Positions 17,259-26,239 of a stretch of 64,000 nucleotides of DNA are shown piece after piece. The stretch covers positions 300,673-364,672 of the forward strand of contig NZ_FXAW01000006.1 in assembly GCF_900177665.1 (NCBI RefSeq). The letters run 5' to 3'. Source of the stretch: Marivirga sericea. Its GTDB lineage: Bacteria > Bacteroidota > Bacteroidia > Cytophagales > Cyclobacteriaceae. The notes below the pieces were generated by a model, which worked only from the letters and a program-made list of their open reading frames with translations, was not told the origin of the DNA and searched no databases. The stretch's first letter is position 1. Each line of letters opens with the position of its first letter. The position numbers and the translations under genes were made by a program.

Positions 17259-19283
17259 TTAAGGCGTGTTTTTAGCTTTGAACTTTTCTTTTCCCTCATC
17301 TAAAAAATCTACAAAGTTGCTGATGCTCCTTTCATAAGCAATTGGCTCAACTAAAAGTTCGCCATCAGTATCTAATAAAACATAGTAAGGTTGAGCATTA
17401 TTATTAAAGCGAGTGATTTGAAAATCAGCATTTTGCTTACCTATTGACTTTTTCACCTTTCCGTCATATTCACTAGTATACCAATCACTTTCCGGTAATT
17501 CAGTCTTTTCATCGACATATAAGGCCAACATAACAAAATCGCTTTTCAATCGGCTCAATACCTTTGGGTCTGACCAAACCCTGGCTTCCATTTCACGGCA
17601 GTTAACGCAGCCATGGCCTGTGAAATCTACAAAGATAGGCTTGTCTTGCTCTTTGGCACAGGCTAATGCTTGTTCATAATCGAAATAGCCTTTTATCCCA
17701 TGAGGGAAATGAAGCATATCTCCATGCTTTGGTTCTTCGCACAACTGATCCTCCGAACTTAATGCTCCTGAACCTCCACTGTTTTCTCGAATAAGAGTTG
17801 GCAAATCAAAATCATGAGAACTCATGGGAGGCAAATATCCTGAAAGTGCTTTTAATGGCGCCCCAAATAAGCCAGGAATCATGTATAAAACAAAACTAAA
17901 CGTCACAATGCTTAACATTAATCTCCCAACTGATAATCTTTCGATTGGGCTATCTCCCGGCAATCTTAGTTTCCCCAATAAATACAGCCCTAACATGGCA
18001 AAAATCACGATCCACAGTACTAAATAAATATCTCTATCTAAAATTCCCCAATGATAAACCTGATCGGCTATGCTTAAGAATTTTAAGCCTAATGCTAATT
18101 CTAAAAATCCTAAAACTACTTTTACAGAATTTAACCATCCACCGGATTTTGGAAGGTTATTTAACCACTCAGGGAAAATAGCAAAGAGCGTAAACGGAAT
18201 AGCGAAAGCTAAACTAAAAGCGAACATCCCTAAAAGTGGTTTGATTACCATGCCACCAGCAGATTCCACTAAAATACTACCTACAATAGGACCAGTACAG
18301 CTAAATGACACTAAAACCAAAGTAAAGGCCATGAAGAAAACGCCTCCTAAACCACCTTTATCTGCTTTGGCATCCACTTTATTGACAAAACTTGAAGGTA
18401 AATTGATTTCAAATAGTCCTAAAAAGGATAGTGCAAAAATGAAGAATACCAAAAAGAAAAAGACATTCGGAATCCAGTGAGTGCTGAGCCAATTGGCAAA
18501 TTCAGGACCATTAATTACAGCAATAATGGTTCCCGCCACCACGTAAATCACAATAATTGAAATTCCATAAATTACAGCTTGACGAATGGCGCCCGCTCTC
18601 GATTTCGCCTTTCCTGTGAAGAAAGTTACCGTCATCGGGATCATAGGGAAAACACATGGCGTCAATAAAGCAGCTAAACCGGCCAAAAAAGCCACCACCA
18701 TAAAACCTAAAAGTGAATAAGGGGAGTTTGAATCTGTTTGCTGAAGATCAATTATTTTTTTTTTACCTTCTTTTTTAGATTTATCTTGCTCGCTGCTTGT
18801 AGACTTGATAGATGATTTAGTTTTTTCGCCAAAAGAGAAATCATCGCTAAAAGGAATACATTTCCCGTCTACATCAGAACAAACTTGGTAGCTATTGCTA
18901 GTCACAATTTTAAACGGAATTTCTTTTATGAGTACTTTTTGTTGAAACTCAGCTTTCTCCTTGAAATAAGTATAATTTCCTTCCCAAATTTCATCATAAC
19001 CTTCAGAAGGGTTGATGGGAATTAGACTATCCACCAACTGGTAGGAATCATCCTCTTTAAAATCAAACTCCGTCAGCATTGGCCCTAAATCCGGATCGAA
19101 ATCTGACGAATAAAGATACCAGTTTTCATCTATTTCTGCTCGGAAGGAAAGTGTGGCCGTATCTCCTACTTCTACATTTTCTTCTAAAATGGAACTTTCC
19201 CAGCTAATGGGCTTAATTACTTGGGCAAAGGTGTTTTGCAAAAATAAACCTACCAATAATAGGCTGTAAACTAAATATCTCAT
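17259..19283 (-). CDS. dsbD: Thiol:disulfide interchange protein DsbD
   Basis: The protein has 674 residues: a signal peptide, an N-terminal DsbC-binding-like domain (about 22-160), an eight-helix membrane domain and a C-terminal thioredoxin domain. The membrane cysteines are in LLTPCVFPMIP and VSFSCTGPIVG. The thioredoxin motif is C559-V-N-C562 in GHGCVNCREME. DsbD carries electrons from cytosolic thioredoxin to periplasmic proteins, including the cytochrome c pathway represented at the left end of the window. It is a single gene with its own start. Confidence 0.95.
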   Translation of the reverse strand: MRYLVYSLLLVGLFLQNTFAQVIKPISWESSILEENVEVGDTATLSFRAEIDENWYLYSSDFDPDLGPMLTEFDFKEDDSYQLVDSLIPINPSEGYDEIWEGNYTYFKEKAEFQQKVLIKEIPFKIVTSNSYQVCSDVDGKCIPFSDDFSFGEKTKSSIKSTSSEQDKSKKEGKKKIIDLQQTDSNSPYSLLGFMVVAFLAGLAALLTPCVFPMIPMTVTFFTGKAKSRAGAIRQAVIYGISIIVIYVVAGTIIAVINGPEFANWLSTHWIPNVFFFLVFFIFALSFLGLFEINLPSSFVNKVDAKADKGGLGGVFFMAFTLVLVSFSCTGPIVGSILVESAGGMVIKPLLGMFAFSLAFAIPFTLFAIFPEWLNNLPKSGGWLNSVKVVLGFLELALGLKFLSIADQVYHWGILDRDIYLVLWIVIFAMLGLYLLGKLRLPGDSPIERLSVGRLMLSIVTFSFVLYMIPGLFGAPLKALSGYLPPMSSHDFDLPTLIRENSGGSGALSSEDQLCEEPKHGDMLHFPHGIKGYFDYEQALACAKEQDKPIFVDFTGHGCVNCREMEARVWSDPKVLSRLKSDFVMLALYVDEKTELPESDWYTSEYDGKVKKSIGKQNADFQITRFNNNAQPYYVLLDTDGELLVEPIAYERSISNFVDFLDEGKEKFKAKNTP

Positions 19284-19366
19284 AAACTTTTAATAAGGCC
19301 TGTTCGTCTTACAAAACTAAAACACGAAGATAGTTAAATTTTGTTGGAACAAATGTTACTAATGTC

Positions 19367-19606
19367 ATGCAGGCGATAAAGCGGAAATGGTTATTTTTCT
19401 CAATTTTAGGGTTAATTTTAATAGGTGCTGGTTTAAGCCTAGGTATTGATGCTGGTTTTTACCGCATGCAAAACCCTGAAGGCTGGAACTGGATTTATTA
19501 TGGCACTTTTGCTTTGGTCGTCTTCAATTCAGGAATTTGCTGTTTTGGGCAAGGCGTCATTTTTAAAGTGCGTCTTGATAATCTTGAACAAAATAAAACC
19601 CGATAG
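19367..19606 (+). CDS. Small two-helix membrane protein of unknown function
   Basis: The protein has 79 residues and two hydrophobic segments (about 8-30 and 43-63). A conserved-looking loop between them contains RMQNPEGWNWIYYG, and there is a CC pair in the second helix (GICCFGQG). I recognise it only as a type of uncharacterised small membrane protein seen in Bacteroidota. It leads a run of three plus-strand genes with DUF427 and a potassium channel. Confidence 0.6.
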   Translation: MQAIKRKWLFFSILGLILIGAGLSLGIDAGFYRMQNPEGWNWIYYGTFALVVFNSGICCFGQGVIFKVRLDNLEQNKTR

Positions 19607-19648
19607 TTTGAATGCGGTTAATAGTAATAAAATCTTAAATCTAAAAAA

Positions 19649-19930
19649 ATGAAAGCAATTTGGAACAATCAAGTAGTGGCAGAAAGTGATGAGACCATTG
19701 TAATAGAAGGCAATCACTATTTTCCCCCTGAGTCAATCAAAAAAGAGTTTTATGCAAAGACTGATTACAAGACGGTCTGCCCTTGGAAAGGTACGGCTTC
19801 CTATTACAGCCTAAAAGTAGACGGGAAAGAAAATAAAGATGCGGCCTGGTATTATCCCGATACTAAGGAAATGGCCAAAAAATTTGAAAATTATGTAGCC
19901 TTTTGGAAGGGCGTGGAAGTAACAGAGTAA
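19649..19930 (+). CDS. DUF427 domain protein
   Basis: The protein has 93 residues and is a single DUF427 domain: KAIWNNQVVAESDETIVIEGNHYFP at the start and the strongly conserved TVCPWKGTASYYSL with AWYYPD further on. It is a small beta-barrel-like domain with no established reaction. The size equals that of stand-alone family members. It follows the small membrane protein by about 40 bases. Confidence 0.85.
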   Translation: MKAIWNNQVVAESDETIVIEGNHYFPPESIKKEFYAKTDYKTVCPWKGTASYYSLKVDGKENKDAAWYYPDTKEMAKKFENYVAFWKGVEVTE

Positions 19931-19959
19931 AAATTATTTCTTTTTAGCTAAATTTAGCT

Positions 19960-20967
19960 ATGCAATCTGCTTTAAAGAGACTTTCTTCTGCTTTCATGAT
20001 GATTACAGCCAGTATTTTACTGGGTTCTTTCGGCTATATGTTAATAGAAGGCTATGGTTTTAGAGATGGCGTTTATATGTCTGTAATTACTTTCTCAACG
20101 GTGGGATTTAAGGAAGTTCAGCCATTAAGCGATGACGGAAAGCTTTTTACGGTATTTTATATTATCGTAAATTTAGGTTTATTTGCTTATACGGCTTCGG
20201 TAATTTCATCCTTCTTATTTGAAGGAAGATTTAAAGAAATCTATAAAACCTATACTGATAGAAAAGCATTGAAAAAATTAAAGAATCATATCATCATTTG
20301 TGGTTTTGGCAAGAATGGAGAAATAGCCGGAAATGGATTAAATTCTTCAAACAAAGATATTGTATTTATTGAAAAGGATGCAGATGTTATCAATAATTAC
20401 AATAATGAAAGAGGCTATCAGCTACTTCACGGTGATTCGGTGCTGGAATCCGTATTGATTGAAGCAGGAGTGGAAAGAGCAAGCACTATTATCACCACCT
20501 TACCAAGCGATGCTGATAACGTATTTATTACTTTGACTGCAAAGGAACTCAATCCTCAAATACAGATTATAGCCAAAGCAACGGAGAGAAATACAGAAAA
20601 GAAATTGAGAAGAGCAGGAGCAGATCATGTGGTAATGCCTGACAGAGTAGGCGGTTCTTATATGGCCTCTCTAGTTACCAAGCCGAGTGTAGTGGAATTT
20701 TTAGAAATATTGAATGGAGATCAAGATTCAGAGTACTCTCTTGAGGAAATAAACCACAATTTGCTTAAGGATAGATTTAAAAATCTTTCTTTAGGCGAAA
20801 TGGATGTGAAAAATAAAACAGGTGCCACAGTTCTGGCTTTTAAGGATAAAAAGGAGGGGTTTGTTTTCAATCCAAATTCAGATGTAATCTGTGATGAAGG
20901 CGATGTGCTTATTTTGTTAGGGGATAAAAAATCAATTCAGGCTTTTAAGGATGAGTTTGTAGGCTAA
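19960..20967 (+). CDS. Two-helix potassium channel with RCK (TrkA-N) domain
   Basis: The protein has 335 residues: TM1 (about 12-30), a pore loop, TM2 (about 63-87), an RCK/TrkA-N domain starting HIIICGFGKNG (110-120) and a TrkA-C-like end (about 255-335). The fold is that of MthK/Kch-type channels gated by ligand binding to the RCK ring. The selectivity filter region reads STVGFKEV (T47-V-G-F-K51), with Lys where the canonical TVGYG has the second Gly, so true potassium selectivity is not certain. It is the last gene of the small plus-strand group. Confidence 0.85.
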   Translation: MQSALKRLSSAFMMITASILLGSFGYMLIEGYGFRDGVYMSVITFSTVGFKEVQPLSDDGKLFTVFYIIVNLGLFAYTASVISSFLFEGRFKEIYKTYTDRKALKKLKNHIIICGFGKNGEIAGNGLNSSNKDIVFIEKDADVINNYNNERGYQLLHGDSVLESVLIEAGVERASTIITTLPSDADNVFITLTAKELNPQIQIIAKATERNTEKKLRRAGADHVVMPDRVGGSYMASLVTKPSVVEFLEILNGDQDSEYSLEEINHNLLKDRFKNLSLGEMDVKNKTGATVLAFKDKKEGFVFNPNSDVICDEGDVLILLGDKKSIQAFKDEFVG

Positions 20968-20989
20968 AATAAATTTAACATACAAACTC

Positions 20990-22309
20990 CTAAAAAACCC
21001 CGTCATTCAATCGTTTCAAAGCCTCTTTCTTATATTGTGTATCTACGACAATAGAAATATTATGTCGGCTACCACCATAAGAAATCATACGAACTGGAAC
21101 ATCCTGAAGGGCTGCAAAAATTTTGCTAACCAAGCCCGGCTTTTCGGCTACCATATTGCCTACTAAGCAAATTATACTTTGCTCTTGATCTACTTCCACT
21201 TCTCCGAAAGGACGCAATTCACTTAAAATGCTGTCTAGATAATAAATGTTATCAATCGTCACTGATATAGCCACCTCAGAAGTCGTAATGACGTCAATTG
21301 GTGTTTTGTACTTCTCGAAAATTTCAAATACTCTTCTTAAAAAGCCATAGGCCATGAGCATGCGAAGCGATTTTACTTTGATAGCAATTATGCCGTCTTT
21401 AGCGGCTATTGCTTTAATGCCTTCTCCTGCACCTTCCTTGGTGTGGATCAAAGTCCCAGGTGCTTCGGGTTTCATGGTATTTTTTAAGCGAACAGGAATC
21501 GTTCTTTTCTGAGCTGGTCTAATGCATGAGGGATGCAAAATTTTAGCTCCGAAATAAGCAAGTTCTGCTGCTTCCTCAAACGAAAGCTCGGGAATACTAA
21601 AGGTGTTTTGCACTACACGCGGATCGTTATTGTGCATGCCATCAATGTCCGTCCATATCTGGATTTCATCCGCATTTAAAGCTGCTCCTACTAGTGACGC
21701 AGTATAGTCGCTTCCTCCTCTCTTTAAATTGTCAATATTGCCTTCTGCATTGCGACAAATGTAGCCTTGGGTAATAATCAAATTAGTTTCTGCCGGTTGC
21801 TTCACTAAGATATCTGACAATTCTTTGTTGATAAAGGCTTCATCTGGCTCAGAAACAGCATCCGTTCTAATAAAATCAAGTGCATTAATTAATGCGCTAT
21901 TTAGTTTGTGCTCTTGAAGGTGCAAATTAAATATATTGGTCGACATCAGTTCACCTTGAGCAAGTAGTTCTTTGTCAATCAAATTCGTGAATGGCTTTTC
22001 AACACACGTTCTGATAAAGTCCATGCTTTCAGCTATGATTACATCTGCTTTATTTTTGAACACTTCAGTGTCAAATAGCTCTATCACAAATTCATCATAC
22101 CTTTTTTGAAGCTTCTTAATAACCTTACTAGCCTGCTCATGCTCCTTTTTGCGTAACCTTTCTCCTATTTCCACCAATATGTTGGTCACTCCGCTAAGAG
22201 CTGAAAGTACTACTAATTTTTTATTATGGTCTTTCGTGATGATTTCACGAATCTGATTCATTCCTTGGGGCGTGCCTACAGAAGTCCCACCAAATTTCAA
22301 TACAATCAT
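20990..22309 (-). CDS. lysC: Aspartate kinase (monofunctional)
   Basis: The protein has 439 residues: an amino acid kinase domain starting VLKFGGTSVG (2-11), with GGSDYTASL and WTDIDGMHNNDPR, followed by two ACT domains (about 305-439) that in the family bind lysine or threonine. It catalyses the first step of the lysine, threonine and methionine pathway. There is no fused homoserine dehydrogenase. Its start codon overlaps the ribH stop by four bases (ATGA), so the two genes are translationally coupled. Confidence 0.94.
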   Translation of the reverse strand: MIVLKFGGTSVGTPQGMNQIREIITKDHNKKLVVLSALSGVTNILVEIGERLRKKEHEQASKVIKKLQKRYDEFVIELFDTEVFKNKADVIIAESMDFIRTCVEKPFTNLIDKELLAQGELMSTNIFNLHLQEHKLNSALINALDFIRTDAVSEPDEAFINKELSDILVKQPAETNLIITQGYICRNAEGNIDNLKRGGSDYTASLVGAALNADEIQIWTDIDGMHNNDPRVVQNTFSIPELSFEEAAELAYFGAKILHPSCIRPAQKRTIPVRLKNTMKPEAPGTLIHTKEGAGEGIKAIAAKDGIIAIKVKSLRMLMAYGFLRRVFEIFEKYKTPIDVITTSEVAISVTIDNIYYLDSILSELRPFGEVEVDQEQSIICLVGNMVAEKPGLVSKIFAALQDVPVRMISYGGSRHNISIVVDTQYKKEALKRLNDGVF

Positions 22310-22794
22310 AATCCTTTTGCTAATCCTAACATTTTTAGTGCGGTAAATGCAGCTTCATCTCCTTTGTTTCCATGCTTGCCTCCGGCTCTGTCTAAAGCTT
22401 GCTGTTGTGTATTGGGAGTCAGAACCCCGAAAATAACGGGTTTGTTGTATTTAAGGCTGACATTGGTAATACCATGAGCCACAGCATCACAAATAAAATC
22501 GAAATGTTTTGTTTCTCCTTGAATAACACAGCCTAAACAAATTACTGCATCAACTTCGTTTCTTTCAGCCATCCATTGTGCGGCCAAGCTCAACTCAAAA
22601 CTTCCAGGCACATAATGCTTTTGAATATTTTCTTTGGGAATTCCATTTTCCAACAATGTTTCATAAGCGCCATTGTATAATGATTCTGTTACTTCTTCAT
22701 TCCATTCTGAAACTACGATTGCAAATTTTTTGTCTTGCAATCCTTTCATGTTTTTGCCTGAATGGTTGCTAAGATTTTTAAGATTTGATGCCAT
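22306..22794 (-). CDS. ribH: 6,7-dimethyl-8-ribityllumazine synthase
   Basis: The protein has 162 residues and is the penultimate riboflavin enzyme. It has YVPGSFELSLAAQ, the catalytic region CLGCVIQGETKHFDF and VIFGVLTPNTQQQALDRAGG, as in all lumazine synthases. The first 15 residues (to the second Met, NMKGLQ) are extra compared with many homologues, so the start may be residue 16. It overlaps lysC by four bases. Confidence 0.95.
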   Translation of the reverse strand: MASNLKNLSNHSGKNMKGLQDKKFAIVVSEWNEEVTESLYNGAYETLLENGIPKENIQKHYVPGSFELSLAAQWMAERNEVDAVICLGCVIQGETKHFDFICDAVAHGITNVSLKYNKPVIFGVLTPNTQQQALDRAGGKHGNKGDEAAFTALKMLGLAKGL

Positions 22795-22867
22795 TTTATT
22801 ATAATTTATTGCTTCTAAATAAAAGCTTTTTTTCAGTTAAACTGTCAACCATAAAACACCCTTATAA

Positions 22868-22887
22868 TCTCCGCCAGTTGGCGGAGA
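22868..22887. repeat. GC-rich palindrome, TCTCCGCCA stem
   Basis: Perfect 9-base inverted repeat TCTCCGCCA / TGGCGGAGA with a GT centre, in an otherwise AT-rich intergenic region. It resembles the dispersed CCGCCA-type palindromes common in Bacteroidota intergenic DNA. Confidence 0.7.
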
Positions 22888-22955
22888 TAGTTTCACAGAT
22901 TTAAATTAGTAGAATATTTCTATCTAAATCACTATTTCTCTCAATCTGTGCGTCT

Positions 22956-22973
22956 CCCCGCTAGCTAGCGGGG
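22956..22973. repeat. GC-rich palindrome CCCCGCTAGCTAGCGGGG
   Basis: Perfect 18-base palindrome followed by a G-rich run (GGGAAGGGGG). Its 14-base core CCGCTAGCTAGCGG recurs at 63581-63594, inside the T-arm of the broken tRNA-Ala copy. Confidence 0.8.
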
Positions 22974-23077
22974 GGGAAGGGGGCTTTTGAGTCATCCTTT
23001 GATTTTCAATTTTCAGCAAGGGACTTTCGCCTTTTGCTTGAAAAACCGTAAGAGTACTCTATTTTTCATTACCCAAC

Positions 23078-23113
23078 AAAAAAGGGACAGGCTTATTCAA
23101 CCTATCCCTTTTT
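23078..23113 (-). terminator. Terminator downstream of the TPR gene
   Basis: GGGACAGG (23084-23091) pairs with CCTATCCC (23101-23108) with one mismatch and a 9-base loop, flanked by A and T runs on both sides. It lies 25 bases beyond the TPR gene stop on the minus strand and could also act on the plus strand. Confidence 0.7.
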
Positions 23114-23137
23114 CCTTACTTAATTATTTCTTCTAAA

Positions 23138-23836
23138 TTATTTTTGTGCCTCTAAGCGGGATAGGTATTTCTGTGCTTCCACTTTCTGTTTGGATTCACT
23201 AAAATCTTCGACCACCTTTCGGTAGCTTCCCATAGCTGCTTCTGAATCATTTGCTTTTTCATATGCTAAGCCTTGTTTTAATAAGTAGACTGGGCTAAAT
23301 TCCTTATTACTTTTATAGTCTGCCGCTTTGCCATACTGAGCAGCTGCTTTAGAATAATTTCCCAATTCCATGTAAGCATCGCCTATTAAAGAAAAAGCCC
23401 TTGGCTGCACTAGCAAATCATCACTGCTAAAATCTTCCAAGTAATCTATTGCTGTTTCAAATTGACCTTGTTTCAAATAGATGCTTCCTAAATAGAAGCT
23501 ACTTAAATTAGCGGCCTTTGTTGATCCATAATCTTCTACAATAGCTAAAAATCCAAAGTTATTACCATCACCATTCAAAGCTAGGTCATATTCTCCGTTT
23601 TCATACCAATAAACTGCTTGGAACATTTCCTTTTGAGCTTCCTCATTTAGGTTGTTCATATAGTATCGGTAGCCAAAAAAGGCTACGATTACAAGGGCTA
23701 TTACTCCTCCTAATCCAAATACTACTTTTTTATTGTTTTCAATGAATTCTTCAGTCTTAGAAAGTTGCTGAGCTAATACCTCAGGGTTTTCGTAAAACTC
23801 AGAACTTTGTTTTTCTTTCGATTTTGTTTTTGCCAT
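23138..23836 (-). CDS. Membrane-anchored tetratricopeptide repeat protein (YfgM-like)
   Basis: The protein has 232 residues from the ATG at 23836; a GTG six bases earlier is possible. It has a polar N-terminal segment, one membrane helix (about 36-58) and then TPR units covering the rest (for example FYLGSIYLKQGQFETAIDYLEDF and IGDAYMELGNYSKAAAQYGKA). The layout matches YfgM-type periplasmic TPR proteins that work near the Sec translocon or in envelope assembly, but partners cannot be inferred here. It lies upstream of ribH on the same strand, with terminator and repeats between. Confidence 0.8.
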   Translation of the reverse strand: MAKTKSKEKQSSEFYENPEVLAQQLSKTEEFIENNKKVVFGLGGVIALVIVAFFGYRYYMNNLNEEAQKEMFQAVYWYENGEYDLALNGDGNNFGFLAIVEDYGSTKAANLSSFYLGSIYLKQGQFETAIDYLEDFSSDDLLVQPRAFSLIGDAYMELGNYSKAAAQYGKAADYKSNKEFSPVYLLKQGLAYEKANDSEAAMGSYRKVVEDFSESKQKVEAQKYLSRLEAQK

Positions 23837-23935
23837 TGCCACTATTTTAAGATCGCAAAGCTATAAAAATTTATTTATTATTACCCAATTCATTGCTTTA
23901 ATAGTTTAAAGCTTTGTGAATTAAGCTATGATAAT

Positions 23936-23996
23936 AAAACCCGCCAAATTTTTAGCAGTAATTTTTGCTGATAAAATTGATAATTTGACAGGTTTT
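23936..23996 (-). terminator. Long hairpin downstream of pdhA
   Basis: AAAACCCGCCAAATT and AATTTGACAGGTTTT pair over 13 of 15 positions, with a further inner AGCA/TGCT stem. It lies immediately beyond the pdhA stop codon on the minus strand. Confidence 0.6.
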
Positions 23997-24009
23997 GTAA
24001 TAAGAACAA

Positions 24010-25029
24010 TTAATCCACTATAAAAGGATAGTCTTTTTGAGCATATACATCTTTATAGACTTCATCGACATGAGGAAAATCTGATTCCTCAGCGAATTTC
24101 ACGCATTCCTTCACCTGCTCCTTAGCCTCGTTATCTATTTCTTTTAATTCATCTTCTGTGGCATATTTATTTTTCAAAATAGCCTCTTTTGCTTGCTCAA
24201 TTGGATCTTTCCCTTTGTATTCTTCCAATTCTTCTTTAGTTCTATACTTGGCAGGATCAGACATGGAGTGTCCCTTATATCGATAAGTTCTGAACTCTAG
24301 TAAGGTTGGGCCATCACCTTTTCTTGCTCTTTCAGCAGCCTCTGCCACTGCATTGTGCACATTCTCTACATTCATCGCATCAACGCCTTTTGACGGCATA
24401 TCGTACGCCTCGCCTAAAGTATGCAATTCCGTCACATTTGAAGTTCTTTGCACAGAAGTACCCATTGCATATCCATTATTTTCGATTGCGAAAATAACAG
24501 GTAGCTTCATGCTCATTGCCATGTTCAAAGCTTCATGAAAAGCACCCTGACGAACTGCACCATCACCCATATAAGTAATGCAAACATTATCAGTTCCTTT
24601 ATATTGCTCAGAGAAAGCAATTCCAGCGCCTAATGGGATTTGTCCACCCACAATACCATGACCACCAAAGAAATGATTTTCCTTATCGAACATATGCATA
24701 GAGCCTCCTTTTCCTTTAGAAACCCCTGTTTCTTTTCCAAATAATTCAGCCATCACCGCTTTCGGGTCAGTTCCTAAACCAATTGGGTGTGCATGATCTC
24801 GATATGCGGTGATGTATTTATCGCCCTTTTTCAATGCACTGACAGCTCCGGCCACACAAGCCTCCTGTCCAATGTAAAGGTGGCAAAAACCACTAATTTT
24901 CTGCTGACCATATAATTGCCCAGCTTTCTCCTCAAATCTTCTCATCAAGGACATGCTTCTGAACCATTCCATATAAGTTTCTTTGTCGAAACTCTTTTTA
25001 TTGGCAGATTTAGATTTCTTTGTAGCCAT
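24010..25029 (-). CDS. pdhA: Pyruvate dehydrogenase E1 component, alpha subunit
   Basis: The protein has 339 residues. It opens with a Lys/Ser-rich leader, then the E1-alpha fold with SLMRRFEEKAGQLYGQQKISGFCHLYIGQEA, the thiamine diphosphate motif starting GDGAVRQGAFHEALNMA, and YRYKGHSMSDPAKYR near the phosphorylation-loop equivalent. It makes acetyl-CoA from pyruvate together with beta, E2 and E3 subunits, none of which lie next to it. It is transcribed divergently from recF. Confidence 0.93.
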   Translation of the reverse strand: MATKKSKSANKKSFDKETYMEWFRSMSLMRRFEEKAGQLYGQQKISGFCHLYIGQEACVAGAVSALKKGDKYITAYRDHAHPIGLGTDPKAVMAELFGKETGVSKGKGGSMHMFDKENHFFGGHGIVGGQIPLGAGIAFSEQYKGTDNVCITYMGDGAVRQGAFHEALNMAMSMKLPVIFAIENNGYAMGTSVQRTSNVTELHTLGEAYDMPSKGVDAMNVENVHNAVAEAAERARKGDGPTLLEFRTYRYKGHSMSDPAKYRTKEELEEYKGKDPIEQAKEAILKNKYATEDELKEIDNEAKEQVKECVKFAEESDFPHVDEVYKDVYAQKDYPFIVD

Positions 25030-25078
25030 ATTGCTTTTACTTTTTTCTGTGAATTTCTTTCGTCACAAAAGAATAACT

Positions 25079-25086
25079 TAACTTTG
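25079..25086 (+). promoter_or_regulatory. Predicted -7 box upstream of recF
   Basis: TAACTTTG exactly matches TAnnTTTG and would give a leader of about 45 bases before the recF ATG. No convincing -33 TTG was found. Confidence 0.35.
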
Positions 25087-25138
25087 TTATTCTTGTTCCG
25101 GGATGCGAAAATAACGAAAAAACCCACAAGTGCGAAAA

Positions 25139-26239
25139 ATGAAGCTCCTAAATATCCGATTAGCTCAATTCAAAAACTATCCGCAAGCAAATTTCTCATT
25201 TGTGGGGGGCATTAATTGCTTTTTAGGGAGAAATGGAATTGGTAAAACTAATATACTAGATGCCATTTATTATCTGGCTTTCACCAAAAGTGCTTTCAAT
25301 GCAGTGGATAAAGATAATATTTTACATGAAGAAAGCTTTTTCTCTATTAAAGCCAGCTTCGAAATAGAAGAAAAAGCTGTTGAAGTACTTTGCGCTGTTC
25401 GGCTGGGTGAAAAAAAAATGGTACGGTGGGCTGGTAAAGAGTATGAAAGGCTAAGTGAACATATAGGGAAGTTACCATTAGTGATAATTGTTCCTCAGGA
25501 TACGGATATAGTGCGTGAAGCGAGCGAAATGCGTAGAAAGTTTTTTGACAATCTTCTGTGCCAGCTAGATCAGGAGTATTTAAAATTGTTGGTAAACTAT
25601 AATCACCTGCTCAAACAAAGAAATGCTCTTTTGAAATCTTTTTTGGAAAAAAGCAGATTTTCCGCTGAACAAATAGCTCCATATGATGAGCTAATGATTC
25701 CTTTAGCGCTAAATATTGCAGAGAATCGAAAAGCCCTAATGGAAAAATTTCTGCCAATCTTTAAAGCGTTTTATCAAGATCTCTCTGATGGTCAGGAAGA
25801 AGTAAGCATCAATTACGATACCCGAGTAAACAATTCTTTTGAAAATGATTTTAAAGCACAGCATCAAAAAGATTTTCGCCAAGGCAGAACTACACTAGGA
25901 ATTCATAAGGATGATTATCTGTTCCTATCAGAGGGAAAGGCCGTTAAAAAGTTTGGCTCTCAAGGACAGCAGAAGTCATTTGTTATTGCTCTAAAATTAG
26001 CGCAATTTGATCTCCTGAAAACTTCCAAGAATCAAAAACCTTTACTTTTACTGGATGATGTTTTTGATAAACTAGATGATAAGAGAATTGCTTATCTATT
26101 GCAAATGATGGCCGATGGTAGATTTGGTCAAATCTTTTTAACCGATGCCAGACCAGAAAGAAGTAAAGAGTATTTAAGAAATATTGACACCGACAAGAAA
26201 TTTTTTGAATTAGACCTAAAGACTCAAGAAAATGTATAA
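25139..26239 (+). CDS. recF: DNA replication and repair protein RecF
   Basis: The protein has 366 residues. RecF loads RecA at ssDNA gaps with RecO and RecR (recO is at 44.6 kb). Walker A GRNGIGKTN (about 31-39), the signature-like SQGQQKSF and Walker B LLLLDDVFDKLD are present in the expected order. The ATG at 25139 is chosen over an in-frame GTG at 25130, because homologues start MKLLNIRL. The gene overlaps the following DUF721 gene by eight bases. Confidence 0.95.
   Translation: MKLLNIRLAQFKNYPQANFSFVGGINCFLGRNGIGKTNILDAIYYLAFTKSAFNAVDKDNILHEESFFSIKASFEIEEKAVEVLCAVRLGEKKMVRWAGKEYERLSEHIGKLPLVIIVPQDTDIVREASEMRRKFFDNLLCQLDQEYLKLLVNYNHLLKQRNALLKSFLEKSRFSAEQIAPYDELMIPLALNIAENRKALMEKFLPIFKAFYQDLSDGQEEVSINYDTRVNNSFENDFKAQHQKDFRQGRTTLGIHKDDYLFLSEGKAVKKFGSQGQQKSFVIALKLAQFDLLKTSKNQKPLLLLDDVFDKLDDKRIAYLLQMMADGRFGQIFLTDARPERSKEYLRNIDTDKKFFELDLKTQENV

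Larger units (their letters stand above)
22795..23077. other. Intergenic region carrying two palindromic repeats, no gene
   Basis: There is no ORF of note between ribH and the TPR gene. The region holds the two GC-rich palindromes described separately and a GC-rich GGGGGGAAGGGGGC tract, in sharp contrast to the AT-rich surroundings. This composition suggests inserted repeat units rather than regulatory sequence. Confidence 0.6.

Noticed and set aside
18070..18480. Plus-strand ORF of 136 codons within dsbD
   Set aside because: It is antisense to a well-supported dsbD membrane domain and its composition mirrors that strand.
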